A DNA stretch of 64,000 nt, taken from NCBI RefSeq assembly GCF_001905505.1, contig NZ_LIPG01000008.1, positions 310,001 through 374,000 of the forward strand, read 5' to 3'. The DNA comes from Streptomyces sp. CB02058. GTDB taxonomy: Bacteria; Actinomycetota; Actinomycetes; Streptomycetales; Streptomycetaceae. The notes below the pieces were generated by a model, which was given only the letters and a program-made list of their open reading frames with translations, was not told where the DNA came from and searched no databases. The translations under genes were made by a program, and so were the position numbers. How positions within the stretch are numbered: position 1 is the stretch's first letter; each line of letters starts with the position of its first letter. This document shows positions 58,093 through 64,000 of the stretch, piece by piece.

Positions 58093-59031
58093 ATGGCCGC
58101 TCTTGGATGGCTCACACCCCGCAGGCGCCCCGCCACGGCACGCAGCGTGCTCGCAGGCGAGGCCGCAGCCGAGGCAGCGCGGAAGTCGGCGCTCACCGCC
58201 GAGGCCGAGGAGCCGACGGCCGCCGAGGAGGAGCGGGAACCCGCGTTCCCCGTCGCCGGGGACGAGCGGGCCGCCGCCTTCTTCGACCTGGACAACACCG
58301 TCATGCAGGGCGCCGCGATCTTCCACTTCGGCCGCGGCCTCTACAAGCGGAAGTTCTTCCAGCGCCGCGAGCTGACCCGGTTCGCCTGGCAGCAGGCCTG
58401 GTTCAGGCTGGCCGGGGTCGAGGACCCCGAGCACATGCAGGACGCCCGCGACAGCGCCCTGTCCATCGTCAAGGGCCACCGCGTCTCCGAGCTGATGTCC
58501 ATCGGCGAGGAGATCTACGACGAGTACATGGCCGACCGCATCTGGCCCGGCACCCGCGCCCTCGCCCAGGCCCACCTCGACGCGGGCCAGAGGGTCTGGC
58601 TGGTCACCGCCGCCCCGGTGGAGACCGCCACGATCATCGCCCGCCGCCTCGGCCTCACCGGCGCCCTGGGCACGGTCGCCGAATCGGTGGACGGCGTCTA
58701 CACCGGCCGGCTGGTCGGCGAACCCCTCCACGGCCCGGCGAAGGCCGAGGCGGTGCGCGCACTGGCGGCGGCCGAGGGCCTGGAGCTGGAGCGCTGCGCG
58801 GCGTACAGCGACTCGCACAACGACATCCCGATGCTCTCCCTGGTCGGCCACCCGTACGCGATCAACCCGGACACCAAGCTGCGCAAGCACGCCCGCGCCC
58901 TCGACTGGCGGCTGCGCGACTACCGCACCGGCCGCAAGGCGGCCAAGGTCGGCATCCCGGCCGCGGCAGGCGTCGGTGCCCTGGCCGGCGGGACGGCCGC
59001 CGCCGTCGCGCTCCACCGCCGCCGCCGCTGA
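58093..59031 (+). CDS. HAD-superfamily (IB) phosphatase with membrane tail
   Basis: A 312-residue HAD hydrolase of the SerB-like IB group. The nucleophile motif is AFFDLDNTVMQGAA near residue 63, motif II VTAAPVE and motif III YSDSHNDIPML. An N-terminal Ala/Glu-rich stretch of about 55 residues precedes it, and a C-terminal glycine/alanine hydrophobic helix (AAAGVGALAGGTAAAVAL) ends in HRRRR and probably anchors it. Substrate is unknown; a gene of this type next to bldN is, as I recall, conserved in streptomycetes. Confidence 0.9.
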   Translation: MAALGWLTPRRRPATARSVLAGEAAAEAARKSALTAEAEEPTAAEEEREPAFPVAGDERAAAFFDLDNTVMQGAAIFHFGRGLYKRKFFQRRELTRFAWQQAWFRLAGVEDPEHMQDARDSALSIVKGHRVSELMSIGEEIYDEYMADRIWPGTRALAQAHLDAGQRVWLVTAAPVETATIIARRLGLTGALGTVAESVDGVYTGRLVGEPLHGPAKAEAVRALAAAEGLELERCAAYSDSHNDIPMLSLVGHPYAINPDTKLRKHARALDWRLRDYRTGRKAAKVGIPAAAGVGALAGGTAAAVALHRRRR

Positions 59032-59055
59032 CCCCCACCCCCCTCCCCCGTCTTC

Positions 59056-59086
59056 GCTGCCCGGACGCTCCCCGCGCCCGGGCAGC
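59056..59086. terminator. Terminator after the HAD gene
   Basis: Nine-base perfect arms (59056-59064, 59078-59086) 25 bases after the HAD stop, before the long bldN leader. Confidence 0.6.
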
Positions 59087-59417
59087 GGCACGCCCGGGGT
59101 CGTACGGCCAATCGGGAGCGGAACAGCGGGCACGCACACCCATCGCTCCGGCCAGTCGCGTTGCGTGCGCACGACCACAACCCGTCGCCGCCGCAGGCAG
59201 ATACCGAAGCGATTCGATCAATAACCGGTCACGATGTGCTACTTGAACCGTCACTTAGAGGTTACGGAAGCGACGTAATCGATGATTTGAGCAACTGGGT
59301 GTAGCACGGCCTGTACGAAGCGTTATTCTCCTCAGACGCACAAGGAGCCCGCCACCCGCTACCACGAGTGACGGTTTTCGAACTGCACGTGATGGAAGCT
59401 CTGCCTCTGGGAGTCCC
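59087..59417. other. Long bldN upstream region
   Basis: About 330 bases without a gene. The stretch 59215-59345 is AT-rich and is the likely promoter. It contains TTAC-N9-GTAA (59262-59278) and tcacgatgtgcta (59229-59241), the latter one base off the TNAC-N5-GTNA half-palindrome associated with BldD. In S. coelicolor bldN is under BldD control; site assignment here is tentative. Confidence 0.5.
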
Positions 59418-60203
59418 GTGTACCCACACGTCGGGGTTGACACCTCGGGCCTGGCTACGCTGCGCGCAACGGTCCTCGACCTCTTGCGCGGCTTCGTCCC
59501 CACCGCGTACGCCGTCCCCCAATTTGCCACCCCTGCACCTGCCGGTCCCTGCTACGCGCTGGCCGAACGCAGCGCTGCCGTCGGAAGACGCAGCAGCCGC
59601 GGCGCCGCGACCGCTGCGTCGTCGGCTCCCGTCCGCCGGCCGACGGCGGACAGCGACAGCGCGCGCATGATGGATCTCGTCGAGCGCGCGCAGGCCGGTG
59701 AGGCCGAGGCCTTCGGCCGCCTGTACGACCAGTACAGCGACACCGTGTACCGGTACATCTACTACCGCGTGGGAGGCAAGGCCACAGCGGAGGACCTCAC
59801 CAGCGAGACGTTCCTGCGCGCACTTCGCCGCATCTCCACCTTCACCTGGCAGGGCCGCGACTTCGGCGCCTGGCTGGTCACGATCGCCCGGAACCTTGTC
59901 GCCGACCACTTCAAATCCAGTCGTTTCCGACTGGAAGTGACCACCGGCGAAATGCTCGACGCCAACGAGGTCGCGCGGAGCCCGGAGGACTCCGTCCTGG
60001 AGTCCCTCTCCAACGCCGCGCTGCTGCAAGCCGTACGCCGGCTCAACCCGCAGCAGCAGGAGTGCGTCACCCTGCGGTTCCTCCAGGGCCTCTCGGTCGC
60101 CGAGACCGCCCGCGTCATGGGAAAGAACGAGGGCGCGATCAAAACCTTGCAATACCGAGCCGTGCGAACACTCGCACGACTTCTGCCCGACGACGCCCGC
60201 TGA
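59418..60203 (+). CDS. bldN: ECF sigma factor BldN
   Basis: A 261-residue ECF sigma factor controlling chaplin, rodlin and bldM genes during aerial growth. BldN has an unusual N-terminal pro-sequence of about 86 residues that is removed proteolytically; here residues 1-86 (MYPHVGVDTSGLATLRATVL onward) match it. The sigma-2 region starts at MMDLVERAQAGEAEAFGRLYD with TAEDLTSETFLRAL, and sigma-4 has LRFLQGLSVAETARVMGKN. GTG 59418 follows GGGAG. I saw no TTA codon. It lies upstream of its anti-sigma gene rsbN. Confidence 0.96.
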   Translation: MYPHVGVDTSGLATLRATVLDLLRGFVPTAYAVPQFATPAPAGPCYALAERSAAVGRRSSRGAATAASSAPVRRPTADSDSARMMDLVERAQAGEAEAFGRLYDQYSDTVYRYIYYRVGGKATAEDLTSETFLRALRRISTFTWQGRDFGAWLVTIARNLVADHFKSSRFRLEVTTGEMLDANEVARSPEDSVLESLSNAALLQAVRRLNPQQQECVTLRFLQGLSVAETARVMGKNEGAIKTLQYRAVRTLARLLPDDAR

Positions 60204-60254
60204 CGTCACCATCCGTGACGTGTTCGTGACACACCGATCGGATCATCCTCAGTC

Positions 60255-60283
60255 CGTAACCCAACTGCCGCGCCACTCGTTGT
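60255..60283 (+). promoter_or_regulatory. Probable sigma-BldN promoter of rsbN
   Basis: CGTAAC (60255-60260), a 17-base spacer and CGTTGT (60278-60283), matching the CGTAAC / CGTTG-type elements reported for sigma-BldN targets. It lies 130 bases before rsbN, implying negative feedback of BldN through RsbN. Confidence 0.7.
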
Positions 60284-60413
60284 GCCGGATGCAGGCCCCC
60301 TGTCGCCACGCCAGACCGTTTCCACTCGCTCGATCGTGTGGAAACGCCTCCGGTGGGGCAACCTTCCGAACCCTCAGGGGAGTCGACCGTCATGACGAGA
60401 GGAGGTGCCGCCA

Positions 60414-61613
60414 GTGATCGCAAACGTTTCGGCACACCGGCGGGCGAACGCCTTCGCCCAGGCCCTGGACGAGCAGTCCCCCCAGGGTGCGGCGGCCGCA
60501 CAGCCCGAGGACCCGGCCCAACCGGCCGACCACGGAAAGCTGTTGGCCCTGGCGAACGGCCTCGGTGAGCTACCCGAGCCGGAATTCGATCCCGAGGTCA
60601 AAGTGGTGCAGCGAGCGCAGCTCCTCGCGGCCATGGAGACCATGTTCGCCGAAGGCGGTGCGTCCACGGGCCCTACGGTGCCCGAACAGCGGAGCAAGGG
60701 AGCCCACCGGGCCTCCCCCATCCGGAGGCTGCGTCCCCGCTCCCGCTGGGCGAAGGGCCTCACCGCGGGCGGGCTCACGGTCGGTGTGGCCGCGGGAGCA
60801 TTCGGCGGTGTGGCCGCTGCCAGTTCCGACGCCCTGCCCGGTGACTCCCTCTACCCGCTCAAGCGCGGCATGGAGGACATCAGCCTCGGCATGGCCGACG
60901 GCGACGCCGCCAGGGGCGAGGCCTACCTCGACCAGGCGTCGACCCGCCTCGGCGAGGCCCGCAGGCTGATGGAGCGCGGCCGCGCGGGCGAGATGGACCA
61001 CGAATCGATCGGCGAGGTCAGGCGCACGCTCAACGGCATGACGCACGATGCCACCGAGGGCCACCGCCTGCTCCACAGCGCCTACCAGCGCGACGGAGCC
61101 ATCGGCCCCATCCAGACCCTGGACTCCTTCTCGCGCTCGCACCGCGCGACCTGGAGCAGCCTCCGCGACCGGCTGCCGGTCCAGCTCAACGACGTCGGAG
61201 AGAAGGTCAGCTCCGTCTTCGAGGCCATGGACCAGGAAGTCGCACCGCTGAAGTCCCTGCTGCCCCGCACCCCTGGCACCACCGGGGACGCCCCCGCGGA
61301 AGACTCCCGCCAGGGCGAGCCCGGATCGTCGGCCCCCGGCCGTACGGCACCTTCCGCCTCCTCGGCCCCGGAGGACAGCGCCTCCACGAGCTCCTCGCCG
61401 AAGCCCTCCGGCTCCGGCAGCAGCTCGTCCGACGGCCTGCTCGGCGGCGGCACGGGCGACGGACTGCTGGACGACCTCCCGACGGACGGCACCACCCCGT
61501 CGTCCCCGGGCGGCAGCTCCGGCTCGTCCGCGGCACCGGACGTCACCCTGCCCCCGCTGCTCCCCGGCCTGCTGCCCGGCCTGGGCATCGAGGGCGAGGA
61601 CGTCGAGCCGTAA
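60414..61613 (+). CDS. rsbN: Anti-sigma-BldN factor RsbN
   Basis: A 399-residue single-pass membrane anti-sigma factor. Residues 1-120 form the cytoplasmic sigma-binding part, with a DUF5667-type domain, a helix at about 122-142 (GLTAGGLTVGVAAGAFGGVAA), a helical extracytoplasmic region (PGDSLYPLKRGMEDISLGMA) and a Ser/Gly/Pro-rich C-terminus. It holds BldN inactive at the membrane. I chose GTG 60414 with GGAGGT seven bases upstream; a GTG three codons earlier overlaps that ribosome site. Confidence 0.94.
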   Translation: MIANVSAHRRANAFAQALDEQSPQGAAAAQPEDPAQPADHGKLLALANGLGELPEPEFDPEVKVVQRAQLLAAMETMFAEGGASTGPTVPEQRSKGAHRASPIRRLRPRSRWAKGLTAGGLTVGVAAGAFGGVAAASSDALPGDSLYPLKRGMEDISLGMADGDAARGEAYLDQASTRLGEARRLMERGRAGEMDHESIGEVRRTLNGMTHDATEGHRLLHSAYQRDGAIGPIQTLDSFSRSHRATWSSLRDRLPVQLNDVGEKVSSVFEAMDQEVAPLKSLLPRTPGTTGDAPAEDSRQGEPGSSAPGRTAPSASSAPEDSASTSSSPKPSGSGSSSSDGLLGGGTGDGLLDDLPTDGTTPSSPGGSSGSSAAPDVTLPPLLPGLLPGLGIEGEDVEP

Positions 61614-61626
61614 GCACGTGCGCACG

Positions 61627-61663
61627 ACCGAGGGGGCCGTCCGATCGGGGCGGCCCCCTCGGT
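61627..61663. terminator. Terminator between rsbN and the acyltransferase gene
   Basis: Thirteen-base perfect arms (61627-61639, 61651-61663), the loop itself partly paired, between convergent genes. Confidence 0.86.
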
Positions 61664-61682
61664 CACGCGGAAAGCCCCTGGG

Positions 61683-62723
61683 TCAGAAGAAGACCGACCG
61701 GCGCTGCACCAGCAGCTTGTACAGCGTGTGCTGGATCTGTTCCCGCACCTGGTCCGTCAGGTTGAACATCAGCATCGGGTCCTCCGCCGCCTCGGGCGGA
61801 TACCCGTCCGTGGGGATCGGCTCCCCGAACTGGATGGTCCACTTCGTCGGCAGCGGCAGCGCACCCAGCGGTCCCAGCCACGGGAACGTCGGCGTGATCG
61901 GGAAGTACGGAATCCCCAGAATCCGCGCCAGCGTCTTGGAGTTGCCGATCATCGGGTAGATCTCCTCGGCACCCACGATCGAACACGGCACGATCGGCAC
62001 CCCGGCCCGCAGCGCCGTCGACACGAAACCGCCCCGCCCGAAGCGCTGGAGCTTGTACCGCTCACCGAACGGCTTCCCGATGCCCTTGAAGCCCTCCGGC
62101 ATCACCCCCACGACCTCGCCGGCCTGCAGGAGCCGCTCCGCGTCCTCCGAGCACGCCAGGGTGTGACCGGCCTTCCTGGCCAGCTCGTTGACCACCGGGA
62201 GCATGAAGACCAGATCCGCCGCGAGCAACCGCAGATGCCGCTCGGCCGGATGGTTGTCGTGCACCGCGACCTGGAGCATCAGCCCGTCCAGCGGCAGCGT
62301 CCCGGAGTGGTTGGCCACGATGAGCGCCCCGCCGTCCGACGGGATGTTCTCGATGCCCTTCACCTCGACACGGAAGTACTTGTCGGCGAGGGGGCGCAGC
62401 ACCGACATCAGGACCTGGTCGGTCAGCTCCTCGTCGTAGCCGAACTCGTCGACCTCGTAGTCACCCGTGAGCCGCCTCCGCAGAAAGGCAAGCCCGCCCG
62501 CGACGCGCCGGTCCCAGCTGCTCCCGGGGGCGGGCCTGTCGGCCCCCGGGGCGGCCTCGGCGGCCCCCACGGGCACCTGCCCGCCCGGCAGGGCGCTCAC
62601 GGGCGCCGGACCGGCGGAGGCGGGCACCTGGACCCGGCCGCCGCCCGGCAGCACACCTCTGCGCCGCCCCGCGCCGGAGCGCGAACGGTCGTCGTCGAAG
62701 GGAATGACCTTGGCGTCCGCCAT
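61683..62723 (-). CDS. Lysophospholipid acyltransferase (PlsC-like)
   Basis: A 346-residue 1-acylglycerol-3-phosphate acyltransferase family protein. The catalytic HX4D is in VANHSGTLPLDGLM near residue 150 and the acceptor motif is VMPEGFKGIGK. The first 80 residues are Pro/Gly/Ala-rich and probably disordered. It should acylate a lysophospholipid or related polyprenyl substrate. It ends a two-gene unit with the reductase-like gene, spaced 16 bases. Confidence 0.9.
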   Translation of the reverse strand: MADAKVIPFDDDRSRSGAGRRRGVLPGGGRVQVPASAGPAPVSALPGGQVPVGAAEAAPGADRPAPGSSWDRRVAGGLAFLRRRLTGDYEVDEFGYDEELTDQVLMSVLRPLADKYFRVEVKGIENIPSDGGALIVANHSGTLPLDGLMLQVAVHDNHPAERHLRLLAADLVFMLPVVNELARKAGHTLACSEDAERLLQAGEVVGVMPEGFKGIGKPFGERYKLQRFGRGGFVSTALRAGVPIVPCSIVGAEEIYPMIGNSKTLARILGIPYFPITPTFPWLGPLGALPLPTKWTIQFGEPIPTDGYPPEAAEDPMLMFNLTDQVREQIQHTLYKLLVQRRSVFF

Positions 62724-62739
62724 CGTCGGTCGCGCTCCT

Positions 62740-63837
62740 CTACCTGGCGCCGTGCGTCGAATGTGTCGTACCGGCCGCTCCCCCGCCGAGCGGCAGCTCG
62801 GCCAGCCGGCCCACCGCCCTGCCCACCCGCTCCGGAGGCAGCAGCCCGGGGCCCCGGCTCCGCGCGAACTCCGCGAACGTCTCGGCGGTGGTGAACTTCG
62901 GCCGGAAACCCAGCGTTTCCCGCATCTGGACGGTCGAGACGACCCTGCCGTGGGTGAGCAGCCGGATCTGCTCCGGCGAGAAGTCCGTCATCCCGATCGT
63001 ACGGAGCGCCGAGCCCACCCAGGTGACGGCCGGCAGCAGCAGCGGCACGGTCGGCCGCCCCAGCCTCCGCGAGCACTGCGAGAGCAGCAGCACCCCCTCG
63101 CCCGCGATGTTGAACGTGCCGCTGTTCAGCGTGCCCCGCCGGGGCTCACGCGAGGCGATCTCCAGTACGTCGACGACGTCGTCCTCGTGCACGAACTGGA
63201 GCCGGGGATCGTAGCCGAAGACCGTGGGCAGCACCGGCAGCGCCAGATAGTCGGCGAGCGGCGAGTCCGGCTCCGGGCCCAGGATGTTCGCGAACCGCAG
63301 CACGCACACCGCCACGTCCGGCCTGCGGCGTGCGAATCCGCGTACGTATCCCTCGACCTCCACCGCGTCCTTGGCGAAGCCACCGCTGGGCAGGGACTTG
63401 GGCGGCGTCGTCTCCGTGAAGACCGCGGGATCGCGCGGGGCGGAGCCGTAGACGTTGGTACTGGACTTCACCACGAGCCGCTGCACCGTCGGGGACTTCT
63501 GACAGGCACCGAGCAGCTGCATCGTGCCGATGACGTTGGTCTCCTTGACCGTCGTCCGGCCACCGGCGCCGCTCGCCTTCGCCGACACGTCCAGATGCAC
63601 GACCGTGTCGACGGAATGCTCTGCGAGGACCCTGGTGATCGCGGACTGCCGGATGTCCGCCAGGACGAATTCGGCGTCACCCAGCTGATGCCCGGGGGCG
63701 ACCGCGTCGACGGCGATCACCCGGTCCACACCGGGATCGCGCTGGATGCGCCGCACGAAGCGGCCACCGAGCTGCCGGGCCGCGCCTGTGACGAGCACGA
63801 TCTTCCCCAAGATCCGCGCCTTCCGTCGTTCGATCAC
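62740..63837 (-). CDS. Extended SDR (NAD-dependent epimerase-like) protein
   Basis: A 365-residue extended SDR. Cofactor binding is at LVTGAARQLGGRF near residue 13, and VYGSAPRDPAVFTE and FANILGPEP are family features. Where the catalytic YxxxK is expected, GGFAKDAVEVEGY reads Phe-Ala-Lys, so the Tyr seems absent and activity may be non-classical. GTG 63837 is the likely start (GGGGAAG upstream); a GTG at 63864 would add nine residues. It is co-transcribed with the PlsC gene. Confidence 0.86.
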   Translation of the reverse strand: MIERRKARILGKIVLVTGAARQLGGRFVRRIQRDPGVDRVIAVDAVAPGHQLGDAEFVLADIRQSAITRVLAEHSVDTVVHLDVSAKASGAGGRTTVKETNVIGTMQLLGACQKSPTVQRLVVKSSTNVYGSAPRDPAVFTETTPPKSLPSGGFAKDAVEVEGYVRGFARRRPDVAVCVLRFANILGPEPDSPLADYLALPVLPTVFGYDPRLQFVHEDDVVDVLEIASREPRRGTLNSGTFNIAGEGVLLLSQCSRRLGRPTVPLLLPAVTWVGSALRTIGMTDFSPEQIRLLTHGRVVSTVQMRETLGFRPKFTTAETFAEFARSRGPGLLPPERVGRAVGRLAELPLGGGAAGTTHSTHGAR

Positions 63838-64000
63838 CGAGCGGGGTCTTCCCCTGGCCGTCACGGTAGTCGGTGGATGTTGCCCTGTGATGACCCCAGG
63901 CGGCCTTTACCGAACCGATGACGGAATACCACCGGAACGCACACACTCCCGGCCCTGGTCACGGGCCCGGAGAACGGCCCGGGAAACGCACCGAGGCCCT

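Noticed and set aside
59262..59278. TTAC-N9-GTAA as a BldD site
   Set aside because: The half-site spacing is nine bases; BldD sites have about five, so I kept it only as a candidate for another regulator.
59418..61613. TTA (bldA-dependent) codons in bldN and rsbN
   Set aside because: A read through both genes in frame showed none.

Overview
The window is high-GC actinobacterial chromosome, almost certainly from a Streptomyces. It carries bldN-rsbN, a rex-hemA-hemC-hemD operon behind a Rex operator, futalosine-pathway menaquinone genes, class I lysyl-tRNA synthetase, an XRE/DUF397 pair and many GTG starts. I see no rRNA, tRNA, CRISPR array, insertion sequence or prophage.

Layout. 1-2.4 kb: menaquinone prenyltransferase and decarboxylase (mqnP, mqnL). 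2.4-5.5 kb: a small membrane protein, then a MarR regulator divergent from a DJ-1/PfpI protein coupled to an aldehyde dehydrogenase, with two matching palindromes between them. 5.6-9.7 kb: System II cytochrome c maturation operon (resA-ccdA-resB-ccsB). 9.8-13.3 kb: a deacetylase-like lipoprotein, a histidine phosphatase and hemL. 14.4-20.5 kb: a dense partner-switching cluster with three STAS proteins, an RsbW-like ATPase, two PP2C/SpoIIE-type phosphatases and a cobalamin-binding sensor that carries the Wx9EH signature of CarH-type photoreceptors. 20.5-32.4 kb: accessory genes, including MarR, SulP transporter/MerR, AraC, GNAT, Mut7-C, TetR/FAD-monooxygenase with a five-site operator array, an SDR and a secreted TAP-like peptidase. 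32.5-43.8 kb: rtcB, a pair of DUF3558-like lipoproteins, a Gln-rich DUF2637 protein, divergent lysS/argS, a membrane-anchored HTH protein, a 29-residue peptide candidate and a DUF4232 lipoprotein. 43.9-50.5 kb: an XRE/DUF397 pair and several proteins of unknown function. 50.5-57.5 kb: haem synthesis genes (hemB, hemD fusion, hemC, hemA) led by rex. 57.6-63.8 kb: a glutaredoxin-like protein, a HAD phosphatase, bldN and rsbN with a probable sigma-BldN promoter between them, an acyltransferase and a reductase-like protein.

How it fits together. Menaquinone, cytochrome c maturation, haem synthesis and Rex all serve redox balance and respiration. BldN/RsbN act in aerial development. The candidate new system is the coupled operon at 15.8-19.0 kb (PAS-GAF-PP2C phosphatase, CarH-like B12 sensor without a DNA-binding domain, STAS protein). 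It could feed light or adenosylcobalamin status into an anti-sigma partner switch.
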